Assembly: GCA_023333565.1 (NCBI GenBank)
Contig: JAJKFH010003165.1
Coordinates: 124,001 to 188,000 of the forward strand
Source of the DNA: Puffinus mauretanicus
Lineage: Eukaryota; Chordata; Aves; Procellariiformes; Procellariidae
Direction of reading: 5' to 3'
DNA length: 64,000 nt
This document shows, piece after piece, positions 12,101-27,100 of this stretch. The notes below the pieces were generated by a model. It did not search any database. It was not told where the DNA came from and was given only the letters and a program-made list of their open reading frames with translations. A program made the translations under genes and the position numbers. Position 1 is the first letter of the stretch; each line of letters starts with the position of its first letter.

Positions 12101-15100
12101 AAAATAGGCCTCTGTTTATGGCTAGCATGGTTTTGTACTTCATAAAGTTCATATAATAGACAAAGCTCATATATTATATGTTTAAATGTATTCAAAAGCA
12201 AATTCAAAGATGTTCTTTTGTAGGATGATATTCAGTCTTCCCAAGATTCTTTGCCACGCAAGATGGTTATAAAGCTGACATCACAACCAAGGTAAATAAT
12301 TTACATATTACTAAGTGTCTGAGATTCTTTTAGCAATGTGTGAGTTTTCACTACTTAGTAGGTTTCTATGCCAAATCATTTTTTTTAACTTTCACTCAAA
12401 ATAAAGATAAAATTTAAAGAAAAAAATTTAAAAAAATTTATAAAGCTAAAAAGATAACCTGGCATATTATGCTAATATTATTATGTCTAGTTGAAGAGGA
12501 CACAGCACCTTAAAACTATAGAAGTTTCTCACATACCACCTATTCAGCTGCAGCAAATAGTCTGTTTACTGTGTGCTTTTACAGCATTGTAATCCCTAAT
12601 AAATTATGCTTGAGAGCAGCAGTAGAAAATTCTAATTAAACATAATTATAGTTGTCTCAATTCACACTGTGAGCAAAACCTTAGGTTTTATAAGGTCTAA
12701 AAATCACAATATATAAAAGCTGGATTGTCTTTAAAATTGAAGTAGAAGATAAACTAGGATACTGTTTTCTTTTAACTCCAACTTTCCATTGTATTAAGAG
12801 GGCTTACTTCTTTATTTATATGTAGTTCTAGAGTATTCAGTTGAAACTGACATCCTGCTATGCCCATGAACAATCAGTGTCCAACCTGAAATAACTTAAA
12901 CATTCATTAAAATTCGACTAATCCAAATAAAGTGAATAAGGCATATGGATATGAAAGCTGCTATGTGTGTAAATCAAGTAATACAAGGTTTTTGCTTACA
13001 GAACAGAAGATTTAAGATTCATTTCAAAAGTAGTGAATGCTGGTTTTACTGATGTTGGTATTTAGTTTCTCTAGTTCTAGCAAGTGGCAAGCAAATAAAA
13101 CTTACTTGCCTAGTTCGTGAAGGTGTTAGGCTATTCAGCAGACTAACTGCTACTGTTAAAAAGTTCTAATCAGATTCTTTGAAAAAATGAGCAAAGTTTG
13201 GTCCTTGTGTCCTTTTGGGGGAAGCTGTCTTCAGTCCTCTAAAGTTATATGTATATAATGTGTTTTAATGTAAACTTGTCTCTAAAGCAGTCATGTAGAC
13301 ATACATACTATTTTTTATAGGCGTTTTATTCTCTTGATGGAGTGCTAGATAGGTGCTAATAGATTATCTTAAACTCGTCCAAAATGGTCAAAAACTCAGG
13401 TGCCTAGCTATTTATTTAACTAAAATCTTTTACCTTTTTCAAAATATCCCCTCAGATACTTTCAATGGGAGAGGATTGTATATATTGTATATGAACACTT
13501 GGCTGGAGGCAAGTTATAATGTAGACTTTTTTTGCCATTTGAGGATAGCTTTAATGCTTTTGCGCTTTCCTTACCTAGATTAGCAGTTGAAATTTCCCCC
13601 ATGCCCCTTCCATCCCCTGATATGCCTTTTGTTTGCATCCACTGTTCCACTTATCTCTCTGCATAGTATGCTAAGTAAGTTTTTCCCTTTTTGGTATTTA
13701 TGCATTTCAGACATTTGCTTTTTTTTTCCCTCTTAGTTGTACATTAAATAGATAAGACATGTCAAGCTTTTTTATTTTAAAATTAATATTATCCTAGCAG
13801 CCTTTTGCTGCTGTTATGTAAACTTGTCTTAACTTACTAAAAAGATAACATTGGTAGATAATTGCTAATTTTAACTTGTCTGGTATTTTGAAGATACCAT
13901 ACAGTCATACAAGATGCGGTATGGGAGGTAGAATAAAGAGGGGAAAAAATGCGAGGAGGAAGGGGAGAAGAAAGATTACAAGGGAATATTGATATTGCTG
14001 CCTGAAAATCTGTTTTTTATAATGACTTCCTGTTTGGAAACACTTTCAAAGCAATGCTTAAGTGCGCACTACTCTTTCCTTTATTGTTAAAATTTTCATT
14101 TGAATATCTGTATGTTCAATTATTTTCCCTTATAAAAAGAGCTTAGTCTTTCTAGGCTTCTAACTTTATCTGTGGTTGTAATCTGATTTTCCACTAATAT
14201 TGTTACCATTGTGAAAAGTGTAAGCTGAGGCAGTAACTTTTGCTTAGATCTGGTATGTGAATATTATGAATGTGCACCTGAGTTTTCTAGGTAACCAGTA
14301 AAGATGTGAAATGTTAATTTCAGTTAATTTCTTAAATTCAACTTGATAAATTTATCATTAAGTGTTACTGTGCTTATACTTCAGTTTGAAGCTTCTAATA
14401 AACTGATTTTTCATTCCAAATTTTGAGGCATCAGCAGATTGAAAATACTGATTCTCATCAAAACTTTATTATTTGGTTGTCCTCTATTCATAATAGTCTT
14501 TATTGTTTATGTCTGTAGCATGAAATCTCTAGATTTCTTTCTGTTAATGTGTTCTAATATACCTTTATATGGGATAGCAATTAAGTCAATGTAACTGGCA
14601 AGGTGTTACTTTTCTTTAATTGGCTGAATATTTAGCATTTTGTAGTTTTGCATTTCCATGTTAAGATTTTTAAAAATAGCTGCATTGTAAATTGATTATT
14701 CTTATAAAAGTTTGGTTCATATCACCTATAAATTTAGAGGAACACTACTGATAGGAAGCTCATAAGATAATTGGGTTTTTAATCTGTTTAATTATTCAGT
14801 CATTTTCCTATTTTTTTCTTATTTTACTGAGTTGATACTGTCAATTTCAAATCTAACCTACTTTTCAACAGGAAAGTAGTTTGTAGTATGCTTTTGCGTC
14901 TCTCATCCAGCCTTCCTTTTTGATGGTTTTTAATAAAGTGTTCTCTTCACTGCTTGTGAAAGTTGTAGTGAGTAGTGAAAACTGATCAGACAGACTGTAC
15001 AGCAGAACTAGTACAACTTGATTACATGGGAAAAAAAGAAAAGAGGAAATCTATCTTTCAGTAGTCATTGTTCTAGTACAAAGTAGCTCCAGATTGTTGC

Positions 15101-18100
15101 ATAGTTGAGAAGTATCTTTCAAACTGTTTCTAAGTAGGTACCACTTTCAATGTATTTGGTATTGGTTTCCCCCCCACCTATGCATCTCTTCTCTGTACTG
15201 CTCTGTTGCCATCTTTTTATGAATCTGGAGTTTTATAAAAAAAGTAATGTGTCAATTTCAATGAAATAGGTATGTAGAATATTTTAAGTCTTACTGTGAC
15301 TCTGCCACCTTAGAACAACTAAGTAGCCTTATGATCAGGCTTTTGAGTACTGAATTTATGGCGTATTTAATTGCATTAAACCCCTTTTAACTAAGATAAA
15401 CGAAGTTGCATGCTTTTTTAAAAAATTGTTACTTCCAGCTGAAAACCAAAGCTTTCACAAGATAATATCCAACTAGATATAGAACTACTTTTATCTTGTT
15501 CTGAAATTAACAATTATTACAGTGTGTCTTGCAGACAAAGCCCGTGAGTGTGCTGATAAATTGGATACTGCATCATATTTCTGTGAGAGCCCTGTCCTTT
15601 GATATAATTATTGCTTCTTGGGAATAGTCTGCAGAGGTTGTACTTCCCAAATAGCAAAAGACTTGCCCTCACTGGATTTGGCAAGGGGTGTGTGGATTTG
15701 AACCTCTTGCCATCCAGTTTAAGCTGTCGACTCTTGATGGAGGGTGTGTCGGCAGTGTGAGTGGCAAGATTTCCTAGCTATTTCTATCTAGTGTTTCCTG
15801 GAGACAGCATTGCAGGGGAGTGTGATACATGACCAAATAACTGAGTTGGTTGTCTGCACCAGCTTGGATTTTGTAGTAGTATGGTTTGGCACAACATGGT
15901 GAACCTAGCAGTGAATGAGACCTAACAGTATCAATCATGCTTTTTTTTCCTTTCTTTTCTTTTTCCACTTCTGAACCTTCATGCAGCTGGCTGGGGAGTT
16001 TCAGTACTGAGCTCCATTGCACACTACAAGCATGGTGTAAGGCATCCCATCTGAACTGAAGATACTATGATATTGAAAGATTTTTAAAAACCATTGATTT
16101 AGGATTATATTTAATGCTAAAGCAACAATAAGTATAATTTGCCCACAAATTACTTTTGTCAGCTAATTGTAGAAGAATGGTGTGATATTCTTCTTATCAG
16201 GCTAGTTTAATAGCTTAGCAGACATATTTTCTACTAGTTGAAATATTCAGGTTGCCTAGGGGATTAATTCTGAGTACGTTACACTGTAATCAATGACTTC
16301 TTCAAAGATCTGTCAAAGCACCAAGCAGTTTAGTGACATCCACCTTATAAAAGAAAGATTCATTTTTCCAAATAGAGGATACAAAATAATCTGGGCTATT
16401 ATCCTCACTTCAATATCTATGAGCAGGTTTTGGCATAAGTCGTGTTCATCCTGTTAGGTCCAAAATTTGTGATCTTTTTTGAGAAAGAAAATTCTGATTT
16501 ACCTTTAAGATTTTGCAAGTTGGTTACCGTTTAAAACATTTCCTTGGCAGGTGTACCCACTGCTTTCTCAACACAGCTCTATAGTGTAGAAATTAAAGCT
16601 ATGTTATTAAGTTTAATGTGTGATAAAGAATAATGTACAAAGGTTAAAAATTCTTGGCAGAATAGTGTGTTGTTACTGTATTTGGCTGGAAAATGACAGG
16701 AAGGATAACTTGCCTGAGAAAGAAACTTTGTTGGTGTGATATGCCAAACGGGAAAGCTGTCCTGATGATGTGAAGCAATTGATTAAAGCTTCACACCAAA
16801 GGAACTGTATCTTTCTGAGTGTAGAAGGTGACTGGATTGGGGTAATGTTTTAATATTCTCATTTGGCAACTTTAACTTTGTTGGTGGGTTTTTTGTTGGT
16901 TTTCTTGACCTGTGTTGCCCATGTTGGTACAATCAATCTAAACAGTTGTCCAATGTAGTTACAAGGAGAGGATGGTCCAACAGCATTTGGCATTTTAATA
17001 ATATACATTTTAATTACTTTTTATGCTTGCATGAGTTCTCAGGCATGTGTATTTCTAGTTATATATTGAAACAGTTTAAAAAAAATAGGCAGTTGAAACA
17101 AGGGTATTTTCAATTATCAATGAGGGGAAAAAATGTTTAAAGAAAACAAGAAAGAATACAGTAACATTTAAAATGAGGCCAAAAATATTTGTGGCAATTC
17201 ATACATTGTTAATAAGAACACTTGTTCCCCAGGGGAAAAAAAAAAACAACACAAAACCAAACCAACAGTTTTCGGTTTTTATTGGATGAAATAGTGATAG
17301 CAATAAGCAATATGCACTACCTTGTTATGTTTTTGTAAAAGTGAAACCTCTGTATTAGTAACTTTAAGGGAGGTGGGCAGGATGAATGATCATTCAATCA
17401 AGCCTTAAGACTCTTTTCTGCTGTTAAGAAACAACACTTAATTAAGGAGTTGTATTCTCAGCAGAGTAATGCAAGTAGTTCAAAAATTAGAAAATTATAT
17501 GTGAAAAGCTGCTCTTTTAGTTTCCAATACCCTGGCTGCTTAAGCTGAATACAGCCTCATAATTTTTTAAAAAATTACTTTAAAGTGTTACAATCTCAGT
17601 GTTCAGCTGCCTGATCGATTTACTAGATTTCAGGTGACCTGTAACTGCCATGAACATGTTCTGTTTGTAGTAAACTCAAGGTCATTTTGACTAAATTGAA
17701 TGGGTATTTAAAAAGCATTCTCCCTCTTGATTTTCATGATGAAAGAGCTGTCGCAAAGGCAATGAAATGCTTGGCCGACACAGGGTAACTCGGGCATCTG
17801 AATCCTGAAATATCAGTTAAAAATCTTTCTGGCAAAAGTGTGGTGGCTTCAAAATGAGCAAAACCAAAAGCAGGATACATTCATTCTGCTTTAGAGGTGG
17901 AAGTTAGCTCTGCAACTACCTTTATGACCAAAACCAGCAAATTCTGCATTGACAATGTCTAAAGGGAGAGGAAGTGAGGGGTGTGGAAGAGTTCACAGCA
18001 CCTTGATCTTGTCATGCCCACTCTTTTTGTAAGGTCACAGCAGTTTTTCAGAGATTTCCATTTTTACTGTGTGAGTTTTCTGCTTCTTGTGTTAATTGCA

Positions 18101-21100
18101 CTACATGCAGGCTTATCTCAGAACTGACTCCCTGCACTGGCAGTTAACATTTCAGTGGAAGTTTATCTGGGAACTCCGAAAACAAAACAACAAATAAGCT
18201 GAGGGACGAATGTCTGTTTTGATGTAAGGGATAGCTCTTTAAAACTGAACTGTGGTTCATTTTTTGTTATAAATTTTCATTATTGAAAAGAAAAAAGCAG
18301 CTTTGATTTGCAATTAATTGCACTCCAAAGTTTTCTGTGGAATTAATCTTTATTTTTCAAAAATCAGTTTTGACTGTCATACTTCTGAATTCAAGTTGTT
18401 CTAAAAGTTGTTAGATTTCAAACTTTTAATCATTACTTTTTCAGTGCATAAAAAGTCATATAAATCAAATTTTTTTCAGTTTTTGGTCTGTCTTATTGTT
18501 GATAAACCAGTGATGGTCTGTTCTAAATATTTTTGTTTACTGACTGTCTTTGAAATTGCAGTTGCAAAATGAAACCAGTAAATAAGTTGATACAGTTTGT
18601 AGTGTTTATAGAATCTCAAATAGTTTCTCAAAACTGAATAAATTTAGGATTTTTGGTTCGATGCATGGAATTTCAACAGTTTTTGTTGGGATTTGCAGTA
18701 CCAGTGCAATCAGATTGTGAAGGTGTTTGGTGCTTCAGTTGCTACAAAAAATCACAATGTTAAAATGAAAAATCCCACAATTAGGTGTTACAAGAAATTT
18801 CTGCATTCCTCTGAAAACACTGGTTGTAATGGAAGTGTCATATGAAATGCAGAAAGAATAGATTATCTAAACATACTTCAGGGGGAGGGAAAAAAAAAAG
18901 TTTTTTTTCAAAAAACAAAAAAAAATTATTATTATGAAGGATTATTATGAAGGAGTGTGCTAGTTAAGAACTGAATACAAATAAAAGATCGGCATTGTAT
19001 GCATGTACTTGTGGAAGCAGTTTTGGAAGTAGAAGATACACATTTTCAGTATATTAGTATATTTGTGTATTATTTCTTTTTTTTCCAGGCACTGGCCCCT
19101 TCAGCCTTTTTACTGGAGTTGCTTTGAGGCAATATTGTAGTTAGTCCAAGGCTCTCAAGGCACAGTCTGAAGTGATATGGCATACTTAAAGTCTTTCTGC
19201 TCTTCTGAACCAGATTTTTTTTCCCTTCTAAATGCAGATTTATAAAGCCTGCACTACAAGAGGAACAAGGAAAGGATTTTAGTGAAGGTACTTCCTGATC
19301 CTGAAAAAGTCAGGGGGCTTCAAGCCCATCTTGGACTTCAGAACACCTCACAACTTTGTGGTAAAAGAAAAATTTAAAATAGTGCCTTTGGACTTAATCC
19401 TTTTATCCTTAATTGGAGAGTAGTTATGTGCTCCAGATTAGGATATGTGTGCCACTACAATCCATCCAAATCATAGGAAGTATGTGTATCTGGCATATGT
19501 AGTAGGTACATAACATTTTAAAAGTCTTGTCTTAGGTTGATGTTGGTTTTTTGTGTTCTCAAAAGTTACAGTTCTTGCTGTGCTGTTGTCTGTGTTTATC
19601 GTGAATGCTGTTTTTTTGAGGGTGTTCCATGGTTTGTTCTTGAGAAGACCATGCAAAGGTCTTGTCTCCTGTGAGAGTAGAAGGGATGAAATTCGTGCCT
19701 ATCGTCTGCCTAAGTCTCTGCCTTTTCCATGAGCAATGGATATTATAAAGATGTATCTGTAGAGTTATAAAAAGAGAATTGATAGGAATGTGTGTGTGTG
19801 AGTTCTCTCACCTTTATTAACGAATCTAAAGTTTGACTTTGGGTTTGTCATAAGGAAGGGCATTCCTGGAGTGACTCAGAATTCTGAGATGTCAAGCTAA
19901 GATAATGGAACTTTTTTTTTAAGCACAGTATCATTGTTTTTAATTATGTGTATGTTAATCAGAACTGTCAGCCATTATCGCTTTTAGAAAGAATGTGTAA
20001 TTTTAACATTATAGTTCTATTTCTAAACTAAGCATTTAACAACTTCTTCAAATGGTGTTATAATCAGAGCATAATTCTATTTTGTGTTAGTTGAAACTCT
20101 GCTGAATTCTTGTGAATTTACTTATTTATTGTTAGTATCTCTTTTTTATTTCTTGATGTCACCAGTTGAATTTTGTAATGAAAAGCTGATTTGTGGATAA
20201 TAGATTCTGTTTCCACCTTTGTTTTTATACCTTATGAAAGAAACACAAATTTATATTGTGTGCTTGTAGTGTCAAGCTGAGATTAGATTCCTACTAATTC
20301 TTCTGCAGGATTTTTTTTCATGAACTGGAACAGATGTTTCATTTAGAAAGAGGCAGAAATCTTAGTATTAGTTCATATGTGATAATATTTGATTATATAT
20401 ATTCCAGATTAATATTCTACTCTATAATAAACAGTTTAATTGGATTATAAGAGTTGCTGCTTAGATGTAAATTGATTTTTTTTTTTTGTTGTTGTTACAT
20501 CTGTGACAGAATTAATAGTCCCAAATTCAGACTATTAAATTTACAAGAAGCTTAGCTGGATGTGATGCAGAGGACCACATTAGCGTTATTTATCTTATCC
20601 AGTTAAGTAAGCTGAAAAATCTCCTTAGACTTTATCCAGCCAATGAAGAGCCCCTTGGGAAGGAGTTGGAATCTGCTTTTGGGGACAACTTGCTTTCCTC
20701 TGACTATATAGAAGAGAACAGTTTGCTTAACTTGAATTTTTATTAAACCACCCATATTCCCACTGCCCCAAATTTCATGTTCACATCTGACAGTATATCT
20801 GAGACTGCAGCTCTTGAATTGTAAGGTTTTCCTCACAAAGGACTTTACTGTTTAATTAAATGTCTAGAATTGTATAGTTACCAACACTAATGGTTTCAGC
20901 ATCTGCTGTATCTCGGAGGAGGTGTACATTAAAGCTGTAGCAATTATTGAAACTAAGTGTTGTAATATAATCAGGTGTGATGATGCAGTTTAAAGCACAC
21001 TTTCACTGTAGTTTCATTTGGTGCTCTGAGCTTAACTTGGTATAGCTTTTTGTGAAAGTTCATTCTCATAATGTGCAGATTAAATTTAAAAAAAAAACCC

Positions 21101-24100
21101 TAACCCAAACAGTAATATTGGAGTAGATCTGATCCCCTTTCTATAAAACTGGAAAGCAAAACAGCAGACTTGGCATCATGTTTTAATTCCACACTTTCGT
21201 TTAATTTCTAGTCAGATTGTTGTAAATGCATTTTTGCCAATGCTGCCTTCACTCAGTTAATAGACAGACTTGCTGGTTTCCTAGCTAATACTTAAATGTT
21301 CATTGATAGATGTCGGATATCACATATTATTCAACTTTATCCTTGGATATCCATCTGACCAGGGTGGATTTTTTTTGTGCAAAGTGAGGCCAAAAACAAG
21401 CAAGAAATTGTTTAGTTCAGATCATAAACTCACAAATTGTTTTCTATTTGTACCAATCATACTAATAGAGTAGAATGTAAATAGGTTATAAAATTTGAAG
21501 TCATACTGGGAATAAACACTCTATATAGGATTAGAATTTAAAACTTAGTAAATTGGAGCCAATATTTCATAGTAAAAGAATGAAATGAAGCAGGCAAGTG
21601 AAAGTTTACACACCACATGGAAAAATAATGTGGGGACTAACCAGGTAGACATTAGTGAAGAAGAAAAAGACTAGGCATTACAGAAGATCAGATTGAGAGA
21701 GTTACTTGTATGGTGTCAGGCAATTTTGCTTTTGGATGATTTAAATGGAAATGTTCTGTGTAAAGTACAGCTGAAATAGTGTGCTACAGTCAGAGTGATG
21801 AAGGCTTCATCAAAAATATGGTATCTAGCTTTAGAAAACATACTTCAAGAGAGGAGACTTTGAGAAGGCTTAACAGGAAAACAAGAGTACTAAGTTGAAG
21901 AAAGTGACCAAAGCAATGTTGAAAGAGTATCATCTGTTTAGTTTGAAAAGGCTGGTAATGAGGAACATAAATCTATAAATACATACAGGTTTGTTACAAA
22001 GAGAATCAGTTGTATTATACTTGCAGTGGAAAAAAGGAAGACATAATTGGAAGAAATGTTGTTTACTGTAAAGTAATTAAAAATTTAATTGTATATTAGC
22101 AAAATGGGTGCTTGAGCTGCAGAACAGTATAAACAGTTTTGGACGTTTTCAAGAATAGTGATTGCAGCATTTGTCAAAGGTTGTTCTACTGAATTCTTAT
22201 TCTGGTTAAGAGGTCAAACTACAGCAACCTTGTAGTCCACTGTTTTTTTATTAATACCTAAATTTGCCTTTTGTCTCTCGAATTTAGTCTTGAGAGTCAT
22301 AGGAAAACAGCATATTTTGCAGTACCCAGCATGGCTTAAGGTTATAGGCTAGTCTGTTTTGTACATACTGTCTTTTATTTGACCAACTGGACTAAACAAA
22401 AGTGGGCTGGTTTCAGGCATACAAGACCTTCCAGTGACCTGAAATGTTATCTCATGTTTGTATGAGAACTAGTTGCTCTAATGAGAGTACAGCTCTGCTT
22501 ACAACTGCTGTCCCTAATGCACAAACACAGCAATTTATACTTAGTTTGTCATACAGGCAAAAGGAATTTCCTGTTTAGGATAAATTTCTTCTGACAAATG
22601 TTATTTTGGCACTTGGCAGATCTGCTGTAAAAGGAAGAGTGTTTCTGTATTGCTTTTGATGAAAGAGCTGTCTGAGTGCGGGGTATTTTAACAGTTTTAC
22701 ACATTGTTTGCAGAGCAATACTTTTTTTTTTTTTTTAATATGGGTAGGTAGGTTTCTGATGAGGTGAGAAGTGTTGAGTAGAGTAATAACTACTTACATT
22801 AGTAGCAACAGATCAGTTCTCTATAGGAATGCAAAGGTCAAGATATTTCCTAATACTGAAAAATTCTGGATTTTCCCTCTGCCTCTGCCCCCCCCATATA
22901 TGTAGCATGTATAGTATACGTATGTGTATGTATCCAGTTACATTTATAAAAGAAATATCCTAAATCCCTAACACCAGATTTCTGTAAATTAGTTCTTATG
23001 GTTTGACGTGGAAGTGTATTTTCCCTTCTGGGAAAAAAAATAACCTCTGATACAGAATTATTCCATCTTATGGGTATTACTGGTTTTGCTTCCTTTCCAA
23101 ACATGAACTAGGAAGAAAATTATTTTGGGATTATTGGACAAGTATCCATGCATATCTCTTCAAAAATACATTAAGTAATTCCTCAGGGGCTTATGGACTT
23201 TTTAACTTAAAATTAACTAACAAATTGATTTCCACGTTCTTTGTTTCCTTATTTTTTGGTAGGTTTTGCCAATATTAAAATAAAGTTGTGAGCCAAATGT
23301 CATTGATAATAGTTCAAGATACACAGAGGCTTAGAGTTCGGAGTTTTGAATAACATGTATTAGAAAAAGTATAATTTGGATGAAATCAGGAGAACTTTTT
23401 ACATTTCAGAAATAAATATTCATGTGACAGAGGGGGAGATGAGGATGGTTTAAAAAAATACCTGCAGGGTCAAATTTTCTTTAAAACAAGCATGAATCAG
23501 ACTTGAATACCTTCAGAAACTGGATTGGTCACATGATTTTCATGCATGAGATTTTGAATTACTTTATCCAAAACTTACTCTGTTACCTAGCTTTCTTGCT
23601 AAATAAATTTTGAATGGGACTGAGAGGTGTCTTGAAATGCTGTGAAACATATAGTTTCTAAAGCTCAATTTAGTAACTGATAGAAGAGTTGTAGAAAAAA
23701 GCATTAATCTTCGGTCAAGGAGAGTGTCACGATCATGAGCCTGCAGAGTTGGCTTTTGATTAGTCTTGTTCCTAAAAGAATGTTAAGAACATGTCTTGAG
23801 ATGCTAGAAAATGTCTAATTTTTGAAGAACCAGAGGAGCAGCATGACCAGACGATTTCAGGTGATATCCTGAATCCCTTTTTTTTTTAAAAAAAAAAGAT
23901 GTTGATTAAAGGACACTTCAAGTTGTATATATGGCATTTATATGGCTTTTTTTTTTAAAAAAAAAACCCTCCAGCATATGGCAGAAGTCACATAATTCAG
24001 ATATCTTTTTATGGTATTTTTGGCAGCTACCATCACAAGTGGTGCTTTACACAGTTTAAATACTAATCCCCAGTTTGTTTCCACCTCATGCACATCAGTG

Positions 24101-27100
24101 TTTACTAATTAATCAATGTTACTATCTACCGATTCTTCTCACATCTTTCAAAGTAATTTTTTCTTGCATATTTTCGGATACGGAACAGTTTCGATTCTCT
24201 CCTGGCCCTGCATCTGATTTTTGGAGAGTTTTTATCATCACAGTGAGATGACTTTGTTAGAGAATTTCAGAGAATTTTAGAGAATTCTAAAATCTTAGTC
24301 CATCAAAGTCCATCAACAGCCAAGATCTCAGAATACCTTTCTAGCTGAATTCTGGTTTCTAATACACCAGTCCTTCTGATTTTTAACATATGTAGAGTTA
24401 CTTCAATTCCTCTTCTTCAGGGCTTAAAGCATTTTAATGTGTATTCACAATTTTTCCCTCCCTTTCACTCCCCCCTACCCCTTTGACATTTCAGGAGAAC
24501 TTAGGTGCTTCTGTTTGTTCTTTTTCATTATTCAGTGGAAGACTATTAATATGGTATGTCATTTGGCTTCGTGGCCTGTATCTTTTCTCAATTTTGGATG
24601 TACTTGTAGCAGTTTTGCTTTTTTCACCACTTACCTTTTTTTAACTTAGCCTCTGTAACAGAAGAGGGAAAGAAACTAATCAGCTTTGAAGGTGCTGCTC
24701 ATGTAGCTTTCCATTGAAATTGTGCATATGTGCCCAGAGAACTGATTCTGATGAGTTATAATGGGAAATGCTCTAATCTGTCTGCAAAGGTTTGTCAGAG
24801 AGATTCTAGTAAAATTGATCAGTCTGAGCTAGAGTGCCTCACAGAATTGATTCTCAAAGCAAACTTGAATAAAGATCCTCCACTGAGCAAAGAAAGCTGT
24901 TCTAAGCTGATGTGAGTCCAAGTGTCTTGAGGAGGTGGTCTTCTGACCTTTGTCACTGATGATTTGCTAGTAATGAATTCCGGCTTCTCCAGTTAGTTGA
25001 ATGCATTGCTTGTGAAGGCAGCATTGAATGAACTTTAAAAGAATATGGTAATTGTGTTGCAGATGTTGCCAGTGAATGTGTGTATGTAGCAATATATATT
25101 ATGCCCATATGTTTATGCATATCAATGAAACAAAAAGCACAGTGGTCTGAAATACTGTAACTTTTCAGTTTAAGAAAACAAAATTTGCAATAGCATTCTT
25201 CTAGGAGACCAAGATAAAAGTTGTTAGAGATCTGAATCAGCTCTATTCACATTTTGCCTGTGAATATAGCTACACCGGTTTACATGTTTTCTTGATAATT
25301 TAATAAAGAAAGTGTTTGAAATAAGAATGGGTGGTGGCTTTTTTCAGCTCTGGCTGAAAATGTTTCACAGCAAGTTAAATCTTTACTACAGGAAAGACTA
25401 GTCAAAATATTCTTCGATGCTTGAATGTATGTGTTTACTAGAAAGGTTTATTAATGGCATATGGTAGGTTATATAGGGAAAACGATCATGCCTGTATGAA
25501 TAAAAGATACTCATTCTGGGTTTCAGAGACCCAGAAAAGTATGGGGTAAAAAAATTCAAGGTATCTTTCCAAAAGTGTCTGCAAAGCAGGTGGCAGGATT
25601 TGCTTTTCTGAAATTGCAAATATTTACACATCAGAGATGCATCCAATTTAGGATTAAGAGCTCAAATCTGCACCTGTTTCTCATTTTTTGAGGGGCTGAG
25701 AGCAGTTTACTCCTGCTCCCAGTGCACAGATGGAATACGTGGTCTCTAGTGAGTAAATTGGCCGTGATTTTATCTGTAGAAAGTTACATTATTTCCTTTT
25801 GTTTCAATACATTTTATATTAAAACAGTTTCAGAATTTTTTGATTCCTTGAATAAATGAAAGAAATGGTGGCTGACACTTGTCCATAATGGTGTTTCTAA
25901 AGTAAAATTATTTGGGGTGAAATTTTTCATCTGAATTTTACCAGTAGGCATTAGAACCTCTCCCCTTTTATTTGGACAAAATATGTGAGTTTTTGTAGTT
26001 TTCTTGGTGCTGTTGCCAAAGACCAGTGATCTGAATAATGAAAGGAAAATAATTGCTTGCTGCATCTGATACACTGTAATATTCATGTTTTGCCTTAAAA
26101 TCTGGAATAGAAAACCTTTAAATATTGTCAAGTTGCTTCTCTGTGTAATGTAACCACAATACATTAATCAGTTGTACTCTACATTTTACATTCTTTGTAA
26201 TGTTACAGCGTAAGTGGAGCGTAGCTCTTTTGTTTCATATAGAATTTAAAATAGTTATAGTGGGATGTTATTTAACGGTGGGAGTTGAATGGTACTTCAG
26301 AAGTAATGTGGTTTGATTACATTAGTCTGTGCTTTTGTATACACACAAGAATTATATCTTACTGAGTATAAATACTTCAGTCCTGCTGAAATAAAATTTG
26401 AAAAAAAAAAAAAACTAGCATCTAGGCAAAATTCCTACATTTCAACTGCTGAAAATCTGCCCTGTCATTACTAGCTTCATCTGACTGCCTTATTACTCTA
26501 TGTACACATAATGCACTTATAATACATTGATTCAAGAAGGTATAAAACATATGTACCTTGGTACAAAAAAAGCTTTGTTTTATCTGAATATAAAAAAAAA
26601 AATACAGTCTGGTGAAATATAATGGTAATATGGCAGTTCCTAAGGTCTTTGTGTCATGGGTAAATTTGCCATGCAACTAATTAAAGTTGTGAAACATGTT
26701 TATGTCAATGGGAAGGTGAACACAGTTTCTGGAAATATTTTTACATTAATATGTTCTTTGTTTGGCAGATAATTTAAATTTAATGAGCTTGTATAACATT
26801 ATTAGAAATGAATTGTATGCATAAGCTAGCATTTTACTTGGAGGCATAAGAATCGAGGAATTCAACTATATAGAAAGAATAAGTAAAAGATTTTTGTAAT
26901 GTTCTGTTGGCAGATGAGAATGGTGATTTATTCTGAGTTTTGGGGTTGGATCATTTCTTAGATCTCTTTTGTTTCTGACACAGTTCTTACACTCTTCTTT
27001 CACAGTATATGAGGAGTTCTTAAAAAAAGTATTTCACTAATTTTATTTTTTTTGTCTTCCTATTTTTTAAGGGGTCTAAACTGAGAGCAGTGTTGGTTTA

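Noticed and set aside
16769..16796. Hairpin TGTGAAGC...GCTTCACA
   Set aside because: An 8-base stem with an 11-base loop is too short to support a microRNA or terminator call.
25814..26164. 116-codon minus-strand open frame
   Set aside because: No recognisable motif and AT-driven composition; the longest non-repeat frame in the window is still plausible by chance over 64 kb.
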